This document shows, in pieces, positions 23,400-53,987 of a stretch of DNA of 64,000 nucleotides. The position numbers were made by a program, and so were the translations under genes. This DNA comes from Epinephelus fuscoguttatus (lineage: Eukaryota > Chordata > Actinopteri > Perciformes > Serranidae). The stretch is from positions 17,067,817 to 17,131,816 of the forward strand of contig NC_064756.1 of assembly GCF_011397635.1 (NCBI RefSeq). The letters run 5' to 3'. Below the pieces are notes generated by a model. It ran no database searches and was not told the DNA's origin. It saw only the letters and a program-made list of their open reading frames with translations. How positions within the stretch are numbered: the stretch's first letter is position 1; each line of letters starts with the position of its first letter.

Positions 23400-23479
23400 C
23401 GAGCTGAGTTTTGTTTGATTTGTTCATTATTGGAGCAGCAGTTAGCCCTGTTGCCATCCTGACACTGTCATGTTAATTA

Positions 23480-23740
23480 CGTTCTCGGAGACTCTCTGTC
23501 CCTTGATGCCTCTTTTTTTATCACTCTCTCCTCCTTCCTCAGTCTCCTTTCTTATCTCCCTCTCTGGCTTTATCTATCCTCCTCTGCCTCTTTCTCTGTG
23601 CTCTCTCTTCCCCACCTCTCCCTCTTTATTCTTCTCTCCCCATCCTCCCCTCATTCTGTCTTTTTCATCCAATGCATCTGTTTGCTCCCTCTCATCCCCT
23701 ATTCCTATATTTCCCTACACTCCACCTCCCCAAACTCAGC
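23480..23740. repeat. Pyrimidine-rich low-complexity tract
   Basis: About 260 bases, nearly all C and T (ctccctctctgg, ctctctcttccccacctc). The 167-codon open frame across it reflects the bias and is not a gene. Confidence 0.8.
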
Positions 23741-24651
23741 TAACCACCAACATCCCTGTCACGACCTTGATCCTGTTTTGCATAAGCAGTGGATGCCATC
23801 CTCTGCTGTCTAAACTGTCCCCGATCCCCTGCTGTTTACGGTCAATTAAACTGCTCCATTGCGGTAAAGTAAAGTATTTGTGTAGCTCTGAGGTTAAACA
23901 AATTGTAGGAATGGCTACTTCAAAGTTTAATCAGGGGAGGACTCTGATGTCCCCCCATTTGGCTGACTGTTAAACACTGTATGCTTGGTGTGTTTCTCAT
24001 AGCTAGATGTGTCCTGTATGTCTGTTGGAATCATCCACTTAGAGGTTGACTTGCACACATTTTGCAAAGGGGATTCCTCACTTTTGCCTCACCTCTGTTT
24101 GTAAGTCATCACAGTAAATGGATGCGCTCTATAATTCATTAAAGCAAGGCACATGCAATAGTCTACCTTCTGTGCTAAAACAAAGGGAATACAAAACACC
24201 CCTGAATGCACAGTTTTTGCCGAATTGTTTGTTTCCACCTCGAAAACAATTCACACTGTAATGATAACAATGGAAGGGGGCCCAATTTAGAGAGAACACC
24301 CAAAGCCAGTGTTAAAGTAATACCAATAAAGCAGTGGGAGAACAGGCCATAACATACAAACTTTGATTTGGTGAGAGTCGAGGGGCAGACACTTAAGGAT
24401 TGACATACGTTACACTCATGGCGTTTTTTGGTGCTCATCATGGCTTTTACTACTCTACTCTTCAAGGACCAAAACAAAAATAAATTAAAGACAGAAATGG
24501 GACTGCCTGAGGTTTTATGTGACCTTGTTGGTGTTATAGTTTTACAAGCGAGTGCTGTATAAAACTTGTCAGACGACCAAAGATTCCTCACAGCAGCTGT
24601 GAGGTGTGATACGCTGTTGTGGTTGTTATTGATATTATGCACAGTGGTGAC

Positions 24652-25685
24652 TAGGGGTGGGAACTGCAGTGTAAGTCATGATATGAAACTATCACAATAA
24701 GTTGCATGACAACGGTGGCAGTGTTTCTCACAGAATTTGAATCAATGTGTGGCGGTAGCTGATGACAGGAAGGGGGTCTCCCTGTGTCCCTTTGTATCAT
24801 TCTGTGGTTTGTGGGTCCGTGAGCGCAGTGCAAAGCGAAAGTCCTCAAGTTTTTTTTCTTTTCTTCTCATCAGCAGCAGTTTGAGGGGTGTCATGGTTGC
24901 AGAGTTGATCAGATGAATTGATAAATGAGAGGAGCCACAGCTGCAGAGGCAAGTACAAGCAAACCTTTAGGCCCAATGCAACAAACTGCTCCAAAAATAC
25001 AAAATCAATATGTAGCGACAGATGTAATTCTGCAATACTTGATGCATTGCTAGACAGTCATTTGTGATACATCACAATATCTAACTAACTGAAGAAAGAA
25101 AAAACACCCCTAAGAAGGCAAAAATGAGTGATTATGTATTTATTCACTGCATTGTGGTGTCACTTTCACAGATTTTAACAACATAGATAAAAAAAATGAC
25201 AAAAAAGTGCATAGAATTTATGCTTAGTGCCTCTAACATACACACCTACACACACACCCTGTATTTGTTGTAGGCTGACTGACAGATGTGCTAGCATTAG
25301 CCATTTTTCCCATGATAATATCAGGATAGCGATGAACCTGGTGGCTATGCGTGTTCATCGTGTTTACTGTGTTCATGGACCCGTTCTTGCATATCACGTC
25401 GCCTTTCGATTTTGTTTGTCCCATCTGTGTTGTAAAAGCCGAGATGATGGGGTGCCTCTCTGATTCGTTTTCCCCCGCTGTTCGTATCATTCCCCATTTC
25501 CTCATCTGAGTTTCCTCTGCATCGCAAGCTGTTTAACTTCTGTTCACTTCACCCTCATTCATTTGTTAAGTGCCACCATGAGAAGTCATAGAGTGGCAAC
25601 TCTGGTTCCAGTGTGGTTCCAGGCAATGTGTTGCAAGGCGAAGTAATACAGTATATTCCTGCATGGATATTTTGTCCCACCCCTA
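24652..25685. mobile_element. hAT-like non-autonomous transposon with 8-bp target duplication
   Basis: The element begins TAGGGGTGGG and ends CCCACCCCTA, a perfect 10-bp inverted terminal repeat. It is flanked on both sides by GTGGTGAC (24,644-24,651 and 25,686-25,693), a perfect 8-bp target site duplication as hAT transposases make. It is 1,034 bases long. No ORF inside resembles a transposase, so it depended on an autonomous relative. It sits in the 5' intron of grm5. Confidence 0.85.
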
Positions 25686-26699
25686 GTGGTGACTGTGGGG
25701 ACGCCGCTCAGTCACAGTGATTTGGAGCTGTGCATCAGGAGGAACAGGACAAGGCTATAAAGCTGGTCTGGACTCTCTAAAGCCTCCCTACATAAATCAA
25801 GAGTACTGTTCCAGAGCTGATTCTCTAGTCATCACATTAAGCTTCATTAAGGACAAACAGTAACAGCTCATTATGTTGGTCACTATAATGGCCGATGCAA
25901 TGGTCATTATGTTGATTTCATTACAGTTTGCATTCCCATTTCAATTAACCATCAAGTGTGCTGAGACTGACTTTTGCTGTGAAATGAGTGCACACAAACA
26001 CAGCGTCAAGTGAGAGTGATATGAGTTTAAGCTTTAATTTACACAGTTTTCCCTCTCAGTAGTAGCGGAAAAGACAAAGTGGGATGTCTTTGGAAATCAT
26101 TCATATAAATGTGTTTCCTTTAAACTTGACTGATGGTCTGATTTACCCAAAATACTTGTGTTTAATGAAAATGACTGTGCCAATCTTCCAGCATGTTTGC
26201 CTGTTTGTGTGAGGTTTTATGAATAGACATCAAATTCTCATGTTATATTTGTTAACGCATTTCCCCATCTTGCCATACAGTGTACCATATGATCAACTAA
26301 ACTTATCTTAATACATAAACAACATCAAACTCATAACATATGCGAGATTGGGGGGGTATTTAATCAAATATTATAAATGCTTATGCAAAAGAATGTGATA
26401 TTGGAGATCTATCAAGCTTGAGCAAAGATGGGGGATTGTATCTACAGACTGTGATTATGTAGACGTAAATAGATCAAGCAGTTGAAATACAAACAAGCCA
26501 GTGTGGCCAGCATGCCTGTGAAATCCAGCACCAACTGAGATGTTGAAATTCTAACAAAGTCTTTTCTGCTCACAGGTTTATGTGAACATGTCTGTCTGTC
26601 ACCTGTTACTGTGGAAACCAACTCTACCTTATAATTGGGGGAGCCTGAAGTTGTTTCAGCCATTGAGACTTAGCCCACATTTTCTTTTGAATTTCCCAG

Positions 26700-44975
<18,276 letters not shown>

Positions 44976-46585
44976 TAGGGTTTCCTCAGGAAGGTTAGTC
45001 TTTCTGACTGATTGAGATATGTCAGTGCGTCATTGATTTCCTCTGTTTGCTCAGTGTCTGTGAGTCTTGCTCAGTATGGAAATTAAAAATTATTGAATCA
45101 GTAAAAACAGTTATTAAGATGGAGAAGTCTCTGTTTTGTAACTAGTGTGTTCCACAGCCAGGCAGCGATATTCAGACTGTGTGATCCACTGGGGATTTCA
45201 GCCACTGGATGTTTTGGAGGGCAGATGGAGAGGCAAAGCTGTGGCTCTGCGCTCCTCTCTAACCCTCCTATGAGAGTCATTGATGATGATAAACACAGAG
45301 CTATTAACATTAAAACAAGAGCCCAGCTACTTCAAACTTAAATCAATCATGTTCTTTGTATAAAATGTGCATCCAAGTGGTGATTATCAAACTTCAAAGT
45401 AACTTCAACCTTGCTCAATGCTGCTTGTCTTCACATTTTTTTTTTTAAATTATTCTGCACACATTCCCAAATGATTGTGACTGATGCTAGCTGTTTACCA
45501 ACTGAAAAAAAAAATCACCCTAGATTGTTTGGGTGTGAGATGCCAAGTGTTGGAGATATCGGCCATAGAGAGGCCTGCCTTCTCTCAAATATGATAGCAC
45601 CAAATGGGACTCAACTTGTGTTGCTTAAAGTGACAAAAAGTACATCTGAAAAACGTAACACCATTGTCTCTTTCCATGCAACATGTGCCATCCAGTGCAC
45701 ATCCCCTGCTAACACACCTAGCACCACTGAGCTAGCTAACAGTTTAGCTCTGCTGTGGAGGACGCCATTAATCTTTACATCTCCCGCTGTCAAGAGCATT
45801 GAGTGTCTTGTCCATGAGTAGCTGCATGCTTTCTTCTGTAAGGTGATACAGTTGGCTGGTGTCGCTCGATAGAAAGAAATATAATTCCCATATGAATCTT
45901 CGGCTTGATTTTTGGGTGAAGTGTCCCTTTCAGCAAATGACTGATAAGCCTGATAAATCAGTGACTGTAATAAGCTGAGCAGAGTTGGACAGATTCAGAC
46001 ATCCTCTCTTTTGCTGTCAGCTGAGTTGGTTAATTTTATAAATGTGCATTCACTTCTTTTGATGTTAGTGGAGTAGGTAGACTGCCTCTGTTACAGAAGG
46101 GTGCAGCAAACCCTGGTACATACATGAACTGTGTAGTAGTCGCCAGGGCTCGACATTACCCCAGAGCAACAAGTACATTTATTATATGGCTGTGAACCAG
46201 ATCATTTCTAACTCTTGTTTGAGTTTGCTTTGTTTTAAAAACTCCTTTTCAAAGACATTTATTTATTGAGTTTTTGTTCATTTTGAATGGAGGAACGTCT
46301 GAACCTTGATAGTGGAAAAACTGTAGATTTCTGTCATAAAATGGTGGAGCAGTCGTCTTTGTACCACAAACACAGAGAACCCTGCTGAATGGTGTTAAAT
46401 ACCCAAATAGACTATTCGTCCAAAACATACAGCAAGAGACATTCACAAACACACTCACACACACATGCTGTTTTGAATTTCAGAGGTGGTTTTCACATTA
46501 AGCTTTGTTCTCACTTAGATGAATTCCTCCTACATTTCACTTGCAAAAATAACCTTCCAAATAGGCTGTTTTTATCTACATCTGT

Positions 46586-46589
<4 letters not shown>

Positions 46590-46639
<50 letters not shown>
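46590..46639. repeat. (TG)n microsatellite
   Basis: About 24 TG units. Confidence 0.9.
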
Positions 46640-46870
46640 ATTTATGTATGATAGTATGTTTCGAAGCCTTTTGGTTGCCATGCCAACTGTGCGATAAACA
46701 TAAAATGAATAATGATCTGAGCAGCCATGCCAGCCAACAATCAGAGAATGGAACAGACTTTGAATAGATTGGAGCCATTATAATCTATTTACCATTAAAA
46801 TGCCACAGTTGTATTTAAACATATTCTACTTTTCCCGCAGTGACCTGTGCTGTGTAACTAAATCATATCC

Positions 46871-46984
46871 AGCATCATTTTTGTTGTCGTCGCCACCATG
46901 ATGCTCATTATCATCATGCTCATCTTACTCATCTTCATCCTCATCCACATCCTCATCGTCGCCATCCTGCTGAGAGTGAGGTAA
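46871..46984. repeat. Imperfect CTCATC/CAT low-complexity tract
   Basis: Built from CATCAT and CTCATC hexamers. One frame (46,898-46,984) starts in a textbook Kozak context (gccaccATGA) and encodes 28 residues, nearly all I, L and M, before TAA. Confidence 0.75.
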
Positions 46985-47625
46985 AGTATTAAACCACGCT
47001 AAACATGCTCTACTTTCTGTTAACTGGGCTTGCCTTGCTGATAAAGATAAAAGTAGGAGAGAGAGAAAGATCATGAAATGGAGATAAATATCCTGTCCTC
47101 AAAGGTGAATGGATTTATTAGCTTAAGTCATCCTGTCATGGGTTGAGTTGTTTTTAATATGTGATTATTTCCAATACAGTTTGATGGATAGTCTCACTAC
47201 AACACATCTGTTGTGAACAGTGGTCCAAAGCTACAAAACCAAGGAGAAGCACACAACAGTGCTTTCTCCTCTTCTAATTATTACTGTGAATATGCCTTTG
47301 AGCAAAACACTTAATCTCCAACTGGTCCAGTGTGGCTGCTCAATGGTCAGCAGCACAAAAATATTATGTAAGGTCCCAAATGTGAATATGTGCAAGTGGA
47401 TAAAAGAGAGGAATTGTCATTCTCGGTTAGAGGCTTCAGAAACCTGGGGTTTCTTCAACAGAAGATGCTGTAACTCTGGGAAAGAATCATTCCAGTAAAC
47501 CCAGTTTGTGGTTTTGGTGAGCTGTAAGCTATTGAGGGTTCTTGCCCTTATCACTGGTTTGTCATTGCTTCTTGTATCAGTTATTCAGAGCACCTGCATG
47601 AAGGAGAAATGCATCAGGGGAAAAG

Positions 47626-48247
47626 CCAACACATTCTCACTCCGACCTCATCACATATTGACATTTGATCATGGACTTTCCACATCGGCATACGACCGGC
47701 GAGGTACCTCGGGTGCATTGGTTGATGATGTTCTGGGAAGCTAGTCAATTTCAGCCTGTTACATGAATTGTCTGTTTTCAAAATACACCTCCAATTCACA
47801 TGAATTATACAGTTTGCATGCAGTCTCTTTCAAACTAAAAGCACTACATCGGTCCAACACTGTAAATTGACTTTTTTTCCCCTTCAACAACAAACGCATG
47901 TGGTTACATTTTGGCAACACATGCAAGTGGTTGGGTTTAGGAAAAAAGAACTGGATTTGGCTTTATATTGAAACAGGAAGCAAACACTGATCTCCAGGGT
48001 GAAAGTCGGTGGTTGTTGGACCCATCCACCACCACTCCCACCCACCCTACTCGGATTTTTCGCCCCCTTTACTTTCATTGTTGTCCAGCCACGTATCCCC
48101 CTGATGCCAAGGGCACCGTTAAACAATAACTGTGACCAGCCGCATATCATGCCGATGTGAAAGGATGGTCTTTTATGTCAGTGTCTGATGCCAGAAGTCA
48201 CTGCCCAAGCGCCAGTTTTCGATGACTCCAAAGTGAGACAGGGTTGG
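47626..48247 (+). mobile_element. MITE-like family A, longest copy
   Basis: This 622-base copy has recognisable inverted ends: left CCAACACATTCTCACTCCGA and, in reverse complement, right CCAACCCTGTCTCACTTTGG; about three quarters of 28 bases agree. It shares internal blocks with the other copies and has no ORF of note. I saw no clear target duplication. Confidence 0.8.
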
Positions 48248-48306
48248 TATGGCTGGATCCTCTGTCAGTTTCACACTTTTCTGGCGAAGGTTTATATCCT
48301 GTTAGG

Positions 48307-48307
<1 letters not shown>

Positions 48308-48334
<27 letters not shown>
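48308..48334. repeat. Poly(A) tract
   Basis: Twenty-seven uninterrupted A on the plus strand, 60 bases past the MITE-A copy. It could be the tail of a retroposed sequence, but nothing recognisable precedes it. Confidence 0.85.
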
Positions 48335-48337
<3 letters not shown>

Positions 48338-50340
48338 GCAGCTTGCATAGCACATAGCTGTCTTACACCTCCCCAGTAAAATTAGCAGTGGACAATAGCT
48401 GGGTTTACATTGAAATGTAGTTGAAATTTTAACCAGATTTTCAGAAAATTTCTCATCCACTACTGTCACGCAAATATTGGGAGCTGGTTCATCAAGATGA
48501 GCAGCAAGTAGCACTGATTCTCCAGTCAGGTGTCGTTATACCACTGCAGAGGAAGAGAGCCAGTCAAACCTGGAATTAGAGAGTTGTGAAAAAGTAACAT
48601 AAGAGTGTTAATAGCCCACCCAGAGATGACGAAGAGAGCTTCCAGTGGCCTATGTAATGATCAACAAATCAAATCAACAGTCACTGAATTTGTTTTCATT
48701 GCATTTAGTCACATTTACATTTTATTGACACAACAACTTTTCATCCTCTCCCAGCTGTAAAAACTTTACTGGCCTTTTTCGATATTTCAAGCTTTTTCTT
48801 TTTTTTGGCTTTTCCACTCGGGTTTTTCAGTACACAAATTGAAATGTGCATGAAAAGAGATGGATGAAAATGCATTTAATGACTTCCAATTAAGAGGAAA
48901 ACAGGGAAAACATTCTTGGATAAAGTAATGTAAATACTAGATAAGAAAAAGATGAAAGACCAGATATGGTACACCAAATAGACTCTGAAATTTGGCACAG
49001 CAGTTTGCAGTTTATTCCACTTCAACAAATACCAAATAAAGTGTTATTTGATATTACATCTCAGAAGTTCATCAAGATCCTGGACTTTAAGCTGACATAA
49101 CATTGCGATGCGTTGCCAAATTAAATCAGTGTATTCCTACAGTTTCCTTCAATTATGCAACGGCACCTTGATACCAGTTGACCAGTCTCCCTATTTTCTT
49201 GTCAAATTAGAATTTCTTGATCTAAGTGAAGATGCATTTAAAGCAGCTAAAGCTCTCACACCATTTGGCTTCCACTTGTGTGAAGAAAATAATTTTCTCA
49301 GGCCGAATATACTGTTGAACCTAATGGCTTGTTAAAATTGATGTTTTTTGCAGTATATCTTGTAGTCCTCTGTCTCCGGCCAGTCTGTCTTGATTAGGTT
49401 GGTTAATTGAATATCATCCTTCGTTAGTGTCAGTATCATAAATGGGCTGTAGTTATAAATTGGAGATGGTCACGGGTGGATGCCCTGCTCACTGGAGGTC
49501 TGTGGAAGGAACTTCTGATTAGCCCAGTTGGGCAGACACATGTCTAACACCAGGATAATTACATTACCACAAGAGCACACAGAAGATTATTCAGTTACCT
49601 AGGCAGATAAGTAGGGTCATTAATAGAATAGACGACTACGAGATCTCCAGATTGCATTTTTACTGTTTGAGATGGGCTGTTTGCTGGATGACGTATGTAA
49701 TTTAAGATGTTTGGTTGTCTCTGAATCCTGTCTGTCTGTATTATGGGCTCAAACATGTGTTAAACATGAAATTGATCTTGTGGAGTTTTTTGAATATAGG
49801 TCAAGTCACCGGGTGCATTTACATGGACCCTAATACTCCACTAATGATCAGAATAATATCCCAATCAGTATTAAAATGCCTCATGTACACACACTTCATT
49901 TGGAAGAGACGGGTCCGATCGCAGAGGGTGCTGTAAAAGTTTGATAACCCTGTGTAATCTCTTCCTGTGCATTTTTGCCCCATGTTAGGGGTTACATTAG
50001 GTGATGTAGGAGGTACATGTGCTGACATGGTACAACAGCTGTTTCTGCGTACCTCCCTCTGTTGATTTTGACAGAGAATCATTCATAAACAAAAAATGTA
50101 GCACTTTGCTAAAGCTACATTCTGATGTGAGCGCTTCTTGATTTTGAAACAGTCGCTTTACCTAACAGTTTTTACAGGTGCCAATGTGGAGTCTACCGTT
50201 ACTGGAAGCAGTAGCCTGCATATGAGACATTTATGGAACATCTGTAAACTGTTGGCTCTACCTGTATGCTGCATGTGAGGTGTTTAGGGACATCTGTTAT
50301 TTGTAGCTACAGGAAATGACCTGGGTCACTTCTACATTAC
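48335..50340. other. grm5 intron, unassigned
   Basis: AT-rich sequence without supported exon or repeat. Confidence 0.4.
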
Positions 50341-50412
50341 TTACGACTGAACTGCTTTGGTGGAGGAAGTATTTAGATCCTTTGCTTAATTAAAATGAAT
50401 AATATCGCACTG

Positions 50413-50788
50413 AGAGCGGCACGGTGGTGTGGTGGTTAGCACTCTCGCCTCACAGCAAGAGGGTTGCCGGTTCGATCCCGGGCGTCGGAGCCCTTCTGTG
50501 CGGAGTTTGCATGTTCTCCCCGTGTCAGCGTGGGTTCTCTCCGGGCACTCCGGCTTCCTCCCACAGTCCAAAGACATGCAGATTTGGGGACTAGGTTAAT
50601 TGGAGACTCTAAATTGTCCGTAGGTGTGAATGTGAGCGTGAATGGTTGTCTGTCTCTATGTGTCAGCCCTGCGATAGTCTGGCGACCTGTCCAGGGTGTA
50701 CCCTGCCTCTCGCCCGATGTCAGCTGGGATAGGCTCCAGCCCCCCCGCGACCCTCAAGAGGATGAAGCGGTTAGAAGATGAACGAATG
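50413..50788 (+). mobile_element. tRNA-derived SINE-like element, full length with target duplication
   Basis: The head has A-box-like tggtgtggtggttagcactc and B-box ggttcgatccc, the internal promoter of RNA polymerase III. A long body (gtttgcatgttctccccgtg, aggtgtgaatgtgagcgtg, gtgtaccctgcctctcgccc) ends in a short gaatgaa tail. It is flanked by the perfect 12-bp direct repeat AATATCGCACTG (50,401-50,412 and 50,789-50,800), which shows retroposition. It landed in an older repeat of the 'acttaagta' type. Confidence 0.85.
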
Positions 50789-50849
50789 AATATCGCACTG
50801 CATTGAAAATGTTACCTAAGTAACAGGGTGAAAGTACAATCAGGAAAAG

Positions 50850-51225
50850 ACTTAAAGGGATAGTGCACCCAAAAATGAAAATTCAGCCATTATCTACTCA
50901 CCCATATGCCATAGGAGGCCCTGGTGAAGTTTTAGAGTCCTCACATCCCTTGCGGAGATCGGTGGGGGAAGCGGCTAGCAGACCTAATGGCAGACGGCAC
51001 CCCAGACTAACGTCCAAGAACACAAAATTGAATCCACAAAGTATCTCCATACTGCTCATCCATAGTGATCCAAGTGTGCTGCAGCCCCGACATAAAAAGT
51101 TGTTTCGAAAAACGTCGTATGGACCCTGTTTCTAGCCTCACTGTAGCCTGTAGCTCCGACTGCTTCTCTGTGCGCCACGCTAAATAAGAATAATAAAATA
51201 ATAATAAAAATGATTAAAAGGAAAA
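50850..51225. mobile_element. Probable MITE
   Basis: It begins 'aaagggatagtgcacccaaaaatgaaaattcagccattatctactc', a start I associate with a frequent teleost DNA element. Its right border near 51,180-51,225 is unclear. Confidence 0.4.
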
Positions 51226-51228
51226 ACC

Positions 51229-51545
51229 ATGAAATGTTTTGAAGTAAAAATGACTTAGAAGATTACCAAAATACTGTCCAATTAATTTTCTATTCAATCA
51301 ACTAATCGTTCCAGCTGCACTTGTAGATTTCCATTTGGTTTGTGTGCAATAACTTAATCTGTAAAATAACTAGTAATCAAAGATATCAATAATTGTAGTG
51401 GAGTAAAAAGTACAGTATTTACTTATGAAGTATAGCAGTGCATAAGTAGAAAGTGGCATGAGATTAAAATACTCAAGTTAAGTAAAAGTGCCTCAGATCT
51501 GCACTTAAGTACAGTACTTGAGTGAATGTACTTTGTTTACATTCA
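51229..51545. repeat. Two dispersed repeat fragments
   Basis: 51,229-51,320 ends 'caatcaactaatcgttccagctgcac', like the repeat at 12,478-12,760. 51,390-51,545 carries 'gtagtggagtaaaaagtacagtattta' and 'gcacttaagtacagtacttgagtgaatgtactt', like 8,638-8,830. Confidence 0.45.
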
Positions 51546-53930
51546 ACCTCTACTATATTGCATTAACAGGTGGAACCACTTATTCTCCTTCTGTACTTTA
51601 TAAATTGAATGATTTGAGTTTTCTCAGTAAAGTTGGAATTTTTACATTTGCAGCAGATAGACCCTTCACAGGACGCAGAACTGCTTGAACTTGGCATTTA
51701 GTGTTGATGTAAACAGACAAGATGGAATCTATAATCAGAATGATATCAGTCAGATTGAAGAAATATTGTCCAGCAGCTTTTGTCTGATGAATCCTCCAAT
51801 ATCCTCCAACGACCTCTCATAGTGGGCTTATTTTGAGTAACGCTTACATTTTACCCCTTTCAAAATAAGGCACTGACAAAACATAATAACCCCCCTTTGC
51901 TTTTACTTTGAATAGGTCCTCTCTGCCACAGCTTCAGTACCCTTTACTGAGGACATTGGTAGCAACTTCCTTCCTTCTCAAACTTAAATTCTTCCTTCTA
52001 AATCTAAGCCTGTGCCACTTGCACTTTCAATGAATTGATCAATTCAAAAAGTCTGTTCAGTAAATGCATTTTTACAGGCTTTGTGCACTTTTGTCATTTA
52101 GGAGGTAATGTATATGGGCCTGCAGTTAATAAGTGATAATAAAATTCACATAGTACCCCATTAACATTAGCATATTATATAAAGCCAAGATTATTAAGAG
52201 CAGTTAAGGCATTACAGTGACATCAGGAATACTGTCAGTGCTGGCTCTTTATATGAACTTGGCCTTTGCATTTTGTCACTTTTATAAGCCTCAGCAGGTG
52301 CTCAGTTTAAACTGCGTGTCTGGTTTTAGATTCCTTATGTTCTTCTTCTAGAAATAATCCTAAAAACCCACGTCAGGTCCTCAGGCTAACTACCACATCA
52401 CAAGAAAACTATGTCACACAGACACACACACACACACACACACGCTCTCTCTCTCTCTCTCACACTCACACACACACACACACACACACACATGCAGTCT
52501 GGATTTGGAGCCTGAGTGTATTGATTGCTTCTGTCCTATAATTCCTCATGGTGCCAGCAGGCTACAGACCCATTAATGAATAGCTGGGCTGAGATAAATA
52601 TCTAGCCACATGGGACACACAAACACCCCCCAACACTTACACGTCTACACACACACACACACACACACTTAGGAGCACAAATTCACATGCCCCCATGTCA
52701 TTAGCGTTTCCCTAAATCAACTTAATAACCTCTTTTGTCTGTCTTCAAGTGAAACATCCTCTCCTTTCTCAAATTCAAATGAGGTCCTTTCAATGACACA
52801 CAAGTAAGTCTGTCTCAGCCGCCACTTGTAAAATTGCATTTCCTCCTCCAATATTTCGCAGCCATACATAGACTCCCCCCAAAAATACATATTGTATCAG
52901 TCAAACACACAGATGATGACGCCTCTTTGGCAGGGCCCCGCAGCAAATATGGGCAAATGCTGTCTGACGTGTTAGTCTAAAAAGGTTCACAAATCTTTAA
53001 TCCCCTAAATGACATATTACAGAAAGAGTGCAGATTGTGTGTGTGTGTGTGCGTGCGTGTGTGTGTGTGTGTACTGTACTAGACAAATCCACATTCTACA
53101 GTATGTGTTGGTTTATAGAGTGAAGATGCAGAATAGATGCATGACTCACTGGGTAAGGCAGCAGGAGTTTAAGATGGTATTTACCTTCTTGTGTACATAC
53201 ACGCTCACACAGAATGCCCTGACGCACCGTCCCTCCTCGCAACAAATTCCCATCCAGACCACACAGGGCAGGCGGTGATAATAGCTATGACTTATCATAC
53301 GGTTGACTTCACAACAACAACATCTCTGTATTTTATGGTCAGGCATTCCAGTTTGAAATATGTTTCCCTCCCCAAGCACTGTCTGCCTTTTACCTGTTAC
53401 TGTATGTCTCCTCCATCAGTGCTATTTATAAATGTGCTGCACATGTGCAGCTGTTTAGCAGCAACAGATTTCAGGGAAACATCCTCTGCGCTGTGCATGT
53501 CATTTACGAGAGGAGACTCAAAAACAGTTAAAACATCTTAAAAAGTACAAATATAACAAATTGACGACATGATAGGTTAAAACCAATGCATGTAAGTCAG
53601 CTTCCACACGGTTTAAGCGGTGTAACTGCATCTCCATGGCAGCCAGTATGTAACCACTGCTGGATTCTCTGTTTTCATAAGAGGCTCATATTCAGACTGC
53701 ACTGAAGATCGACTTCACTGTTGAATGAATTGAAAGAGAATAGTTTGAATCAAAAGTCAAAAAGCAGACTCTCTCTGGAGATCATCCAGCACAAGTCTGC
53801 ACCCCTTCTGCCTGCTGTTGCCATGGAAATATCCCCTACCATATTTGGATGAATCCAGCATAGCAGCTGGGGTGATATGTAGCGCATGCGCATGTGTTTA
53901 TGTGAATGGCTATGTGCGTACGTGGGTGCA

Positions 53931-53987
<57 letters not shown>

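Noticed and set aside
23470..23973. 167-codon plus-strand ORF
   Set aside because: Its first half is a CT-rich low-complexity tract; there is no similarity to a family and no splice support.
45411..45821. 136-codon plus-strand ORF after grm5 exon 5
   Set aside because: It does not continue the mGlu5 sequence (no DGWAD motif) and shows no recognisable domain; likely intronic chance.
50413..50490. Possible tRNA gene
   Set aside because: The A and B boxes belong to a SINE-like element with a long unrelated body, and the acceptor stem does not close.
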